The notes beneath the pieces are model-generated. The model was not told where the DNA came from, did no database searches, and saw only the letters and a list, made by a program, of their open reading frames with translations. This document shows, in pieces, positions 1 to 10,424 of a stretch of 35,684 bases of DNA; the first letter of the stretch is position 1; each line of letters begins with the position of its first letter. A program made the position numbers and the translations under genes. Source of the DNA: Mnemiopsis leidyi (Eukaryota; Ctenophora; Tentaculata; Lobata; Bolinopsidae); assembly GCA_000226015.1 (NCBI GenBank), contig JH152979.1, forward strand, positions 13,510-49,193. The letters are read 5' to 3'.

Positions 1-35
1 TATAATACAGCTTAATACAGCTGACAAACTACACA

Positions 36-40
<5 letters not shown>

Positions 41-76
<36 letters not shown>

Positions 77-77
77 C
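41..77. repeat. (CT)n microsatellite
   Basis: A run of about 18 CT dinucleotides. The rest of 1-418 holds no supported exon; a short ATG-led reading at 111 followed by GTAAGC was considered, but its phase does not fit the next exon, so it may be 5' leader only. Confidence 0.9.
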
Positions 78-418
78 AACTACTCAATCACACAATACCG
101 CTCCATCCTTATGACGTCAAACGTATCTTTGCAATCTGAGTTGGAGTCTCCAGTAAGCTTTATACAATTAGCTGCCTATTGTATTGGTGACAGAGGCGAT
201 GGTTAGACCTGGCCTGACAAATTGGACAGATTGGCTAGATTATAATCTTACTGCGCCTATTGTAAATTATATTGAGTGATCTTTTATCGTGCACTATTGA
301 ATTCTTCATTAAAGTTTGAACTAAGTTATTAAATTCAGATTGTTACTAATGAAATGCTAATCAATGAAACTGTTGAGCTGTTCTAGTGTGAGATCTCCGA
401 TGCTATTTCAGACTAACA

Positions 419-2052
419 ATGATATTTTCTCTACCAGGAAACGCGAGTTCATCCGGAAATAACTTGAGAGGAATGCTAAGAATGAACGTCAGGAGGGGCC
501 CCCTTCAGAAAAAGTTGGATGCCCTGAAAGCGAGTACCCATATTGATGAAGAGTTTAATGCAGTCATGAATGTCAACGATAACAGCAACGACTCTGAGCC
601 CAACCAGAACCTAAACAATTCTTTGAAAGGTTGGTTTGGTTTTCTATGTAAATTATTGCCTCACTTGATTTAGCGGATTGAATAAATGGTCTTAGAATTT
701 TCTGAATTTTACTCAGTCGCTTTGGCAGCTATGCGGAATTACAGCTGTCTTGATCATTCTAGAATTAGAATTTTCTTTGTCTTTGAAAAGTTTAAACTCA
801 CCTGCTGCTATTTGCAGAGCAAGTGCTTTCTTCTTAGATTAGATCATGCTTCTCTATAAGTTTGATTCAATTTCAGAGATGGATCTCTGTGATTATAGCA
901 TGGTAAACAAACGACGGAGATGGTACGGCCCCAATCAGAAGAAAATTGACGACAGTAACCTGATGCATGCTCTCAAAAGTGGTCTCGAATACAGCAGGAC
1001 CCTCAAACAAGAGTCCGATTTCAACGTTTTCAAAAAAGGTTCGTGTTTTTGTGATGATTAAAGTGTTAGTTCCGGATTGGAGGTGTTTTCTTTTCCGTGA
1101 ATTCGAGCGATTTCTAAAGAATCAGTAATGTTAATTCATGTTTCCATCTTATAGTTCTGAAAACGCTGCACATTAATATGGACGCTCTCATCTTTCGGTT
1201 GAGACGTTCATCTTCTCTGAGAGTAGGTGACCTTCATTGCAAACCACACCTTTGGGGCATAATTCCGTTCTTTATTTGACGAACTTATCGTAACGCGCAT
1301 GTTCCATAGAATAGACATCCCAGTTTTTCTATTTTCAAAATTTGGTCACCGACCTATAGATTTTGCTGAGCGCGCACATGTAGATTTTTGGCGGCCATTC
1401 TCGACTCTCGAAATGGGCAAGTCAGAAATCGTTAACGCAGCCCAGCTATTAGGCCTTTTTTGGAATCGCTAAGTTTTTGACGTCACACACCACTCAGCCA
1501 AATCTATTCTTAATTGATTTGTGAACATCATGTATAAGGTTCTGAAAAGCTGTGGCCAATAGGGACCGCAGATTTGATTTCGTAAGCTAAAGAAATTCGG
1601 TTTGCAGAGGTCGAGACACTCTACGAAGGCAGTGAGTGCATTAACGAGCGAACGATTATGTGCGGAAAATGTGGCAAAACTCATCACCTATCCTGGCTGA
1701 GATATCACCAGCAGTTCAATACAGGTATTGTAACGCATCCGCAGTTGTTGTCAGTAGATCCTTTATTTGCTGTACTGCGTTTATTACAAGAGGCTTTATG
1801 CACGAACAACCAGAGCAATTACGTAATCGATGAAATCATCCTAATCATAACATCATTTGTTGTATTCCTCGGTATTTCACTGCCGTGAGATTCGCGTTTC
1901 TCATGACATATATTCTGTAAGACATGTATAATAACCTAGCTGTTGAATGTTAACGCTGTAGCAACGTAATGTGTTAATGTAACATGTTAACAAGAACTTT
2001 TTCAGAACACTGGATTCAGTGCACGGGTGGGGGCAAGACAAGCGACACATAA
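419..2052 (+). CDS. Unknown four-exon gene, small protein with Cys/His-rich C-terminus
   Basis: Exons read as 419-629, 877-1038, 1608-1724 and 2006-2052 (TAA). Together they give an uninterrupted 178-aa reading, and all three introns are phase 1 with GT and AG ends. I chose the ATG at 419; an alternative is an acceptor at 436-437 with upstream exons outside the window. The first exon is Asn/Ser-rich, the second basic (NKRRRWYGPNQKK). The third and fourth carry MCGKCGKTHH and HWIQC, a possible Cys2-His-Cys metal site. The C-x2-C-x3-H spacing faintly recalls the Jiv90 region of DNAJC14-type proteins, but I do not recognise the family and there is no J domain here. The last exon is very short and could be spliced onward at an internal GT. 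The gene model is moderately supported by phase consistency; the function is unknown. Confidence 0.5.
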
Positions 2053-3029
2053 TAACGTCCGCCGAGTCAGCTGAAATTCACCTCAGTAATTTATTATCGC
2101 AATTCTATCTATTCTCTCTAGCTGGCTTCCTATACGTTTTCTCTCTGTCTGTGTCTCGACGGAGGGAATTCTCAAGAGCTAATTAAGATTTTCCTGTGAC
2201 GTGCCGTCAGTGCAGTGCCTATAAAATATACTACAGCTCACAGCGGTATATAGCTCCTGTGACGTCAACCAACTACCTCTCCACAGTGCTATTCGCTCTC
2301 GCTTGCACACTTTACGTTTTATTGACTTACTGAACACTGCATGTCCTATACGTGTATTATAAATGAGCGGTGTGCTGAGAATATATCCCTGTTGCATTGA
2401 GAAGTGGGTTATAAAACACTGAGTGTGATTGTTTGCGGAGTGATTTATATAGCAGGGCTTTGGTTGAGCGGGTCGGAGAAAGGTTTGAGAACTTTTGGAA
2501 GTACAGGAATGAACAATGAACTTTTATTGGGTTACTAAACTAATTGGCTTTGAATTTGTGCCGACAAAGATGTTTACTGCTTGGACTTGTAACGATCGAA
2601 TAATGAAACCATATACGCGGTAACACTGTCGATCTAGTATGTACCGAGCAGCCCAAAATTTCCTGATTCGCCGTTACCTACCGTGACACAGCTGAATGGG
2701 GAATCTCTCCATTTTAATCGCATACCGCTGTTCACAATTATGTGTTATTGTCGGGCACTGTCGGCACAAAGAGTATACGAATAAGCTGGGGAAACGTCTT
2801 CTTAAGAAAATACAAAACATGGAATTAATTAACATACATTTGTTTATCTAAATATTTCTGATCGCCTAAATTAAGAATTGATTCGATGTGTTTCTAATTT
2901 TCGATAGAAACTAAGATTTATGGAGTTCGATCATAGGGTTTTCACCGATTATTTTTCAGATTATATATTTGGTTTATGCCGAATGAAGTTTGGTTAAATT
3001 TCTGATATTACGTACCGATTCACCCATCT

Positions 3030-3062
3030 GTGTGTGTGTTTGTGCGTGTGCGTGTGCGTGTG
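3030..3062. repeat. GT-rich microsatellite
   Basis: Imperfect (TG)n with TGCG variants, continuing into TGTACA. Confidence 0.8.
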
Positions 3063-6000
3063 TACAATTTTCGTGTATAAACACGCGTAATGGCCACGAT
3101 TCAACTTTATTATCTCATTTATAATGCTGTTTTTTGTAAAATAATTGTTTAAAATTTTACCATTTTAATGATGTGTTACATGTTTCAATTTAACTTTTTG
3201 TTAAATTAACAATACCCCGTTTTAACCTTTACAAAAGAATTCTTGAACCGCGTCTATCACTTGACTGAACATCCAGCTGAACCAAAACGAAAATCAAAAA
3301 AATAACACGATCTCCGTCCGGCACCGCATTCAATACGCCGCTATGGGCTCCAACATGTATCACACTAGTCCCTCCGCTCCTTCGTGTATCTTAAACTTGT
3401 GATTCCTGAACAGTGAAGCAGAATCAAAACTCAGATAAAGTCATTTTATCAATCTCTTTATCAAGATCTGCTGAATTTTTATCTCCGTTTCCCTGACTTC
3501 TTGCTCTTCTGTCTGTTAAGTCTCTTGTCTCCGACATCCATCACTTGTCCTCTACTGTCGTAGTTACTGCTTGTCAGTCGTTCTGAGAAGCACGTGGTTA
3601 TTGTTCACTGTGCATCTTAAACAAAGAGAAATTCGCTCCACTGAGAACCACGATGGCAGATAGAAATATTGTGACATTTCCGTCACAGTTCACATAGTTA
3701 AGGTGACAAATTGTTACGAGATATTTATGCTCATTGTAATTTCATCATACATCTCTTAACACGTTAGCTGAAGTCAATGTTCATACACCATTGTTTAATA
3801 CAATTTTTACTTATGTTCGAACAATATAAGTTCTTGAAGATAATGACATACCGAAAGCATTAGGTCTATTTGCTCTGAGGTTGTTCAACATTGGCTCTAC
3901 AGACTCAGATCCGTCCTCGTTTTCTAAGAAGTGCCGTGTTAGGAAATTTTGTAAATTATAAAGTTAACCTGTGGCACCGTGCTATTGGTGGGATAAATAT
4001 ACTTATCAGTATATGTCTCCTAGGTGTAAGGATGAAGCCATTCATATTGATATTAGCCAGGAGTTTTCAATCATGCCCGGTAAGGGTAAAAATAAATTAC
4101 TTGCCTCATAGACAACTGTCAAAAAATTGAATATGACCATGAAAGATAATAACATAAAAAAATGTATTATTTGATCATGGTCAACATATTTTTTCATGAC
4201 CATGACACCCGGATGTAGGCCAAATGGTCAAAAATCGTGGTCATCTCACCCCTCCCTTCCCCCCAACATTATTTTTTAATCCATATTTTTGAAATGGTTA
4301 AATTTAAATCATTTTGTTGAATAGACAAGACAGTTCGTAATCATAGACCAAAGCGCTTCGAAAAGCTGATGAGGTGGCGCAGCCATGCCAATTTGACCAA
4401 AAAGCACTTTATATGCGGCTTATAGTCAGAAATATATTATATCATTATCAAGCTTGCAGTGATGTCATTGTCACTGTCAGATAGTGGTAAAGTGTGTCGC
4501 CACAAATTTGTTAAAGTCAAAGGTTTTTAAATATCCGACCAGTGCCGTTTTTACTTAGTAGAGAGATGGTTGATACTTCCTTACTACCTAAATGAATCGA
4601 AAACTTTAATTTGAGCGATAAAAACAAAAATGGAAGATATTTCTTATAGAAGTAAAAAACTCTATCAATATTTTGACCTAGTTGAAGACTCTCTTTTTTT
4701 AGTGCTTGTTCATAAAGATATGAAATCACCAGAAACTTTCACCAAAATGAAGTTTTTGTTATCAAAAAATGCAGCTCACTTGAAACTTTGACTAAAATGA
4801 AGGTTCTTCTCGACTCGAGGACATCAGAAGCGTACTGTAGGGGAGGGCTCCTCAGGAGGTGGACAATAAAACCGTTCTCGTCAGACAAATCTATATCAAC
4901 TGTAGGTTTTGTCAATGTGACATTTCATCCTTACTTTAGCTTGGACAATATTATTATGCAACACTTCCATCGTGCAGTTTCCAAATATGATCTAGGAGAG
5001 TAGGAGAACTAAGAAAACATGCAGGTTTTCATTTCTAAAAATAGATATCGATCCTACTCTATTTACAAATGTGTACTTACTCTCAGGCTGATATCCAACC
5101 TTTTCTTTGATGTGTTCCAACAGTAACAGAGTTCTACAATTTGGGTTGAACAGGGCTTCTTCGTTATCTGTGAATTCAGAAATTTGTGAATGTTACCTTG
5201 GTTACCGTGGTTACATGTTGCAATAAAGCACATTTATCATTACGGCTAGGGGTAAACTCGTGTTTTGTTCCATCTAATTTTTGGCATAATATGTATGTAT
5301 TAATGTATTTATGGATGTATTAATGTTATGCAGTATGCACTTATCAAATTATGGCTTAAACTCCGGACTCGGCCGTTACATCGATTCATTACCTATGATA
5401 ATGGAGCCCAACTCTTCGCTCTTTCTCTAAGTTGCATAACATAAAACAAAAAGCATAATCGAAGAAAATGGACAAAAAGCTCTGAAATTGGTTATATGAT
5501 GTATAAGTTTAATTTAAAATCGGATATTAAATTCAGAGGTCGAACAAAATAGATGAATGTTCAAACACACATTTCGCAAAGCGTCTTAGTCCCTTTTAAC
5601 CAGGAACTTTAAATTCATAATACATTTAAATGAATGAATTCTAAAAGGTGTCTTTAAAATCAAATATCGTATTCGTATTCTTACCTCCGTATAAGACCTT
5701 GATGAACATGCTTGGCTCTTGAACAGCTGGATTATCGTACATCTAGGACTATCGACTGTAAAACATGCTGTAGAAGTCTCGTATAACAAAACGCAAAGCA
5801 ACGTGAAAAGTGAAATTCAGTCAAAATCTGAGCAACAATGGTCAAACTCAAATGCTTAAACATTAGCAAGATCTGTAATGTATCGCTCCAAGGTCGGCAA
5901 GATTTAATACTAATCTCGCTTCGCAAACGCAATTTAAACAGGAACAATGCAACTAAGAAGTAAAACCGTTTTAAAATTTCTGTTCTTTGTGAAGAAAATT

Positions 6001-6181
6001 ACCGAAGAACACCAACAATTCTAGCCCAGAAGTGACCGAAATCTGATACGTAAAATCATAACATACAATTTCAAATGAACAATTTTACGTTAAGTGCAGA
6101 TTTGCATCGCCTAGAGACAACCAGAACGATGCAATCAAAAGAGCCGACAGTTCGAGGCCAGACATCTGTAGTAGGAGAATG

Positions 6182-6241
6182 TGCAACACCGTCATATTTT
6201 CGGATGAATCTTTAAAATACTAATTGCCTGACGGTGTTGCA
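6182..6241. repeat. 13-bp perfect inverted repeat with 34-bp spacer
   Basis: TGCAACACCGTCA at 6182-6194 is matched by its reverse complement at 6229-6241. This 60-bp stem-loop could be a very short MITE; no clear target-site duplication is seen. Confidence 0.6.
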
Positions 6242-7429
6242 ACAAAATGAGAGTGACTCGCGTTTCAAGCAACATATGCAGCATAGGGGCTGTGAAGCGG
6301 CAAGCTTCCCTGCTTTGACATGCTTTTCTAATAAGCACTGTTTATATCTGTGTATTAAAAGTGTGCCGGCTACACAAGGTACACCACGCTCTACTCCATG
6401 CTAGTTTGTATGAAAAGCCCCCTTTATTTCTCAGCTGGACTACGTTGAGGCTTCAGGAGAAGATATCCACATTCAATAAGCACATACGTAAAGATGCAGT
6501 AAATCAAAAAGTATTTGCGTGCAAGCAAATCAATAACAAAAGATTTCATTGGCCAGTAGAATAAAGCCCGCTAAATTGCATCGACAAAACTTAAAGTTAC
6601 AATCATCGTACATGATATGGGTAAAATTATGCGAATATTCTAGCTTATGGCAATGCAAATTGAATTTATAATTATAATGGATTTTGGATTTGTATACCAT
6701 TGTTCATCAAATTGGTGGTCTGAATTGCCGATAATTTGAACTTGAATCACTTTTATCAGGCCACAGGGTTTTACAAAAAGCAGCTTTCCACACGTAACGG
6801 TATTATAGGCATAAGGTTAACCAACCGTACAATTGCATGTATTTGATTGTTGATGAGTTTTACAAATTGTTTGTAATTATAAGGTACAAACTACAATAAG
6901 CATTGTAACAGTAACAGTAACTGTCTGGTGAGTTAACAGTTATTTGAGTATTCGGAATATGGTAAGATGTAAAAGCAGAAAAGTCCAAACAAGAGAAAGA
7001 GTTCGTTAAAGTCGGGATCTGACACTGACGGGGCACCTCATGCTGGCTGTGTAGTAAACGTGATGGAATACTGATGAATATCGAGTTACAGAGAATTATA
7101 GTGAAATACAGACTTTCTCCCGTTTGGAAAAGAACCAAGAATAAAGAGCGTTGCTACAGCTACTAAGTGGACTCCTTTGAGCTCCGATTTCCTCTATTTT
7201 AGGTATCTGCATCATAGTCATACTCATATCTATAAACTAATGTGAAAATTACATGTGGCAAATTACAAATGAAATGTTGCTATAACAATGAGACTAAATT
7301 AGAATCGCTATGAACACTCATTTACTTTTACTTTTAGGGTTATATACCGATTGAGTCCGCTTATATTTAGACTGGGCAAAATAGTTTGGTGAGTGACTGT
7401 GAGGCAATCATGGCGCCAAGAGTTGATGA

Positions 7430-8050
7430 ATCAGGAACCACTTGTGACAAAATTGGGAAAGTTTTGGGACAGTTGTATTTGGGTCCAATTTCATTCTCTG
7501 GCGACTTTTAAAGGTTGACTATGATTAGTAAGGACAATGTGAAGAGGACCTGATCTTTGGTAGCCCGAAATTTGTAGGTTGATAACCTACTGTCGCGGCC
7601 ATCACGCGCTGTCACGCATTCTACATTCTAGACGCGCATCGCCCGTTGACCCGAAATGACCCCCAGATTTCCAGAATGAACGGAATGGAACCAAACTTGG
7701 GGTAGTGATTTGGGGCACTTAGACCGTATTCTGGCCACTTTTGCAGGTTGACTATGATTAGTAGGGACAATGTGAAGAGGACCTGACCTTTGGTAGCGGG
7801 AAATGACGCCCCAGATTCCCAGAATGAACGGAATGAACAAAAATGAACGATTTTGTTAAAGTTCCCGACATGTCCCAAAACCGATTTATTTAGGTTTGTA
7901 TCGATCTTCCAAGTGTCCCTGCAAATTTTGGAGGCCCTGTGTCGTCCAGATCGTTCACAATGGCCTGGTTTAAAAATTGTCAAAAGTTTTCTCCTGAATT
8001 TTGGAACCAAACTTGGGACAGTGATTGTGCACATTCTAAACGACCCAGGG
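7430..8050. repeat. Degenerate tandem repeat, period about 150 bp
   Basis: Blocks recur in order. GGTTGACTATGATTAGTA occurs at about 7513 and 7746. A CCCAGATT-CCAGAATGAACGG block occurs at about 7660 and 7810. GGAACCAAACTTGGG occurs at about 7687 and 8002. The first spacing is stretched by the element inserted at 7572-7649; the underlying period is about 150-158 bp over roughly three units. The reading frames crossing it on both strands are products of the repeat and not genes. Confidence 0.75.
7572..7649. mobile_element. Short hairpin element, 78-bp copy with 8-bp target-site duplication
   Basis: The insert begins TTGTAGGTTGATAACCTAC (a near-palindrome) and ends CGCATCGCCCGTTGA. It is flanked on both sides by CCCGAAAT (7564-7571 and 7650-7657). 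The neighbouring tandem unit lacks the insert, which gives an empty-site comparison. It is an internally deleted relative of the copy at 8134-8313. There is no obvious terminal inverted repeat, so the superfamily is not assigned; an 8-bp duplication fits hAT-like transposases. Confidence 0.75.
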
Positions 8051-8133
8051 CTAGGAACCGACCGGATATCCGGCTGAATCCGGTTCCGGCCGGATGTCCG
8101 GCTTCAAAATCCGGTTCCGGTTCCGGTCCGGTT
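8050..8133. repeat. CCGGTT/CCGGAT-rich degenerate short repeat
   Basis: Many overlapping CCGGTTCCGG and CCGGATxTCCGGCT motifs, self-complementary on the scale of 6-12 bp. The tract resumes after the insertion at 8134-8313 (GTCCGGTTTC, then TGCCGGATTT). Confidence 0.75.
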
Positions 8134-8313
8134 TTGTAGGTTTAAAACCTACTGTCGCGGCCATCACGCGCTGTCTTACCGGGCGATGCGCGGCTCTCTC
8201 TACGTTTAGCTCTCTCTAACATTTAGCCTGAGGTCCCCAGGCAAGCGCTGTCACGCATTTCTGGCCTGGCGACATGAATTTCGAAGAAATTCTAGACGCG
8301 CATCGCCCGTTGA
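8134..8313. mobile_element. Short hairpin element, 180-bp copy with 8-bp target-site duplication
   Basis: Same ends as the copy at 7572: starts TTGTAGGTTTAAAACCTAC, a palindrome, and ends CGCATCGCCCGTTGA. It is flanked by GTCCGGTT (8126-8133 and 8314-8321). Internally CGGGCGATGCGCG (about 8179-8191) is the reverse complement of CGCGCATCGCCCG near the right end, so most of the element can fold. It has no coding capacity, so it must be mobilised in trans if at all. Confidence 0.78.
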
Positions 8314-8425
8314 GTCCGGTTTCAAAACAATTTGCCGGATTTTAACAATAACCGGAAATAAAATTTTTTCAAATCAAATTTTAAAAAAATTCAAATCAAA
8401 AAACTTGGGCCAGTCCCACTAACTG

Positions 8426-8504
8426 TTGACGAGATGATATCCATCTAACGTCTAGGAGAGCAGAAAACTGCGAGCCGCGCGCGGGTCGGGTAACACCTCG
8501 ACAA
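8426..8504 (+). repeat. TTGACGAG hairpin repeat, copy 1 (divergent)
   Basis: Begins TTGACGAGATGATATCCATC and ends GGGTAACACCTCGACAA. The two ends are imperfectly complementary. This is one of three copies within 1.6 kb; this one has a longer, GC-rich loop. Confidence 0.6.
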
Positions 8505-8801
8505 ACTTACTGGGACCAGTCCCACTTAGTGGGACCAGTGGAATGTACTCATGTGACATGAATAGTTGAACTTTGCGGCAACAGATTTGAGATTAATTCA
8601 CGTCGCTCTCATTTAGTCACGTGACCCCGTGATATCCTGTGCATGCTGCTGTACAACAATTAAATGGATCCATATGGTGATACTCGACCGTCGGGTTGCA
8701 TGGCACATAGGTGTGATAACAGTCACATGTGACTGTGAGCTTTTGAACCGCGATTATCCGTCCTGATTTCTTTTGCTTGTTGCTACACGTTGTATAGCCC
8801 T

Positions 8802-8884
8802 GCTGCCGCGAAGCGGCAGCCTCCGGCGCGCGCAAAGCGCGCGGCGGCGTGGCCGCGCTGCGCGCGGCCACGCCCCCCCGGGGC
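8802..8884. repeat. Cluster of three tandem GC-rich hairpins
   Basis: Hairpin 1 is GCTGCCGC-GAA-GCGGCAGC (8802-8820). Hairpin 2 is at 8823-8847, with 11-bp arms, one mismatch and an AAA loop. Hairpin 3 is at 8847-8873, with perfect 12-bp arms (GCGTGGCCGCGC) and a TGC loop. They are followed by CCCCCCCGGGG. The block stands out sharply against AT-rich surroundings. The reading frames through it are compositional. Confidence 0.85.
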
Positions 8885-9560
8885 GAAAAATTTTTTGAAA
8901 CGGGTCGCAACGTGAGACAAGATTTTTTGATATAACGCTCGCACAAGGATATATCTGTATGATATACGTGTTTAGTTGTACGGCAGCGCGCACCCTCCCG
9001 ACATTACATTCTTTATTCGCTTCGAATGATGATCGCGTCGGACAAAGCTAAAGTCAAACAAGTGTTTAGCAACGGGTTAAGGTTGCTCTAATCATAGCCC
9101 AAGCAGGCAAGCATGAGCAATGCGTGGCGCGCGCCGTAAGCACCTGGTTAGGTGAAAACAACGGGCAATACTCGTGTTCCTTAAGCGTTGATGCAACTAG
9201 CGCCCTTTTGCCTTGTCGCGGTGATACCCGACTCACGTCGTTAGAACGGTAGACGGATATAATCTCGTCAACCTTTTTGCCGCAATTTGAGTTGTGACCC
9301 ATTTTGCACAGCAGCGCGCACTTGTCAGACGTTGCCTGACTTGCTGCCGTCCTGTAATTTGAAAATTGAAACGGGTCGCAACGCAAGGCAAGCGCGCACC
9401 CTACCCATCTAGAATTTTTTCGAAGGGAGGGTGCGCGCCGTTGTACAACCGTATTATTTTAACCTTGTTTCATTGCTCTAATAACCAGAGCCATTTTGCG
9501 CGTGCGCGTGTCGCTTGATCCGGTGCGCGCGGCATAAACACCTGGTTAGGTGAACTTGTT
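8885..9560. repeat. Patchwork of dispersed GC-rich repeat blocks
   Basis: GAAACGGGTCGCAACG occurs at 8897 and 9368. CACCTGGTTAGGTGAA, itself a small hairpin, occurs at 9141 and 9539 after GCGCGC-rich leaders. A 25-bp block with GCGCGCACCCTCCC at 8975-9000 recurs inverted at 9425-9449, bracketing about 450 bp. No gene is supported here. Confidence 0.7.
9213..9271 (-). repeat. TTGACGAG hairpin repeat, copy 2
   Basis: On the minus strand it reads TTGACGAGATTATATCCGTC, then TACCGTTC, and closes with GGGTATCACCGCGACAA. It closely matches copy 3, apart from the loop. Confidence 0.7.
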
Positions 9561-9954
9561 TTACGTTGTGACCTAGCCGTGCTTCGCAGCAGCATGACTA
9601 GCAACGTCTACAGTGTAACAAGATTAACTGAAAAAGCCCATGTGTACGTGCGCGCGCAGCTCGACAAATGTGGACAGGTCGCTTGCTAAGCCAATATAGC
9701 CCTGTGGCATGGCTCATGCTGCGCGCGTCGCAAGTGCCACCAAAGGGGACTGTGTAGCAGCCACTTACTGCACACTGTAAAATTAAATTATAAACTGGAT
9801 GCAGTAATGCAAATGCAAATGCTCCAGAGGGTTTGTAACATTGCATCATAGATGCCGACTATGCTAATTTTATCCTCTCTAACATGATTTTGTTCTCAAG
9901 TTCATTCAACTCAGACGCATAATTATTAGGAAATGAAGGTGGTCCCTTTGGTGC

Positions 9955-10018
9955 TTGACGAGATTATATCCGTCTACCGTTCAGCTTTAGCTGCGTGAAT
10001 CGGGTATCACCGCGACAA
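9955..10018 (+). repeat. TTGACGAG hairpin repeat, copy 3
   Basis: Same start (TTGACGAGATTATATCCGTC) and end (GGGTATCACCGCGACAA) as copy 2. The arms pair imperfectly over about 25 bp. The surrounding 9561-10349 holds no recognisable gene. Confidence 0.7.
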
Positions 10019-10349
10019 TTTGGTGCACGTAAGAAATAAAAGGCTGTAAGGATTGGATCGGATATTTAGAAAGGATAAGTCGGTCAACTAACCCGGCTAA
10101 CCCTTTGGTATAAGTTGTGTTAATAAACGGTACTCCACAACTTTTTTGCCATCATAAATAACTATCAGATGAAAAATAAAAATTTGTATAAAACTGGTAT
10201 AAAATATATTTTTTAAAGTACTCACAAAAATTTTTATCAATTACATAATTTAGTTCATTCCGTATTATAAATTCTGGAATTTAAGAAATAAGAAATAGCG
10301 GAATAAAATTTCTGATTCGATATCTCACAACTTCATTTGTGTGTAAAAG

Positions 10350-10422
10350 GTTGATGTCCATGTTACATTGTAACATGGACATCAACAATAGATGATTGTA
10401 ACAGTTACAATCATCTATTGTT
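10350..10422. repeat. Two back-to-back perfect palindromes
   Basis: 10350-10386 has 18-bp perfect arms (GTTGATGTCCATGTTACA) around one base. 10384-10422 has 19-bp perfect arms (AACAATAGATGATTGTAAC) around one base. They overlap by three bases, forming a double hairpin at the 3' edge of the retroelement fossil. Confidence 0.9.
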
Positions 10423-10424
10423 AC

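Larger units (their letters stand above)
2053..7380. other. Gene-poor region, no supported gene
   Basis: About 5.3 kb without a convincing exon. Reading frames here are short and show no family resemblance or flanking splice sites with matching phase. It holds a GT-rich microsatellite at about 3030-3062 and a small inverted repeat at 6182-6241, listed separately. Nothing else was recognised. Confidence 0.6.

Noticed and set aside
111-155. First coding exon of the unknown gene (ATG at 111, donor GTAAGC)
   Set aside because: The phase at the donor does not match either acceptor near 410-437 without a stop.
4355-4400. Hammerhead ribozyme (CTGATGAG near CGAAA)
   Set aside because: The CTGATGAG and GAAA elements are in the wrong order and no closing stems form.
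7621-8139. Open frames on both strands of about 70-137 codons
   Set aside because: They cross the tandem repeat, two mobile insertions and the CCGGTT tract; they share repeated peptides because the DNA repeats.
8617-9386. Arg/Ala-rich frames on the minus strand
   Set aside because: They run through the GC hairpins and repeat patchwork; no splice or family support.
8802-9560. Nuclear insertion of mitochondrial DNA
   Set aside because: GC hairpins are suggestive, but no mitochondrial gene fragment was recognised.
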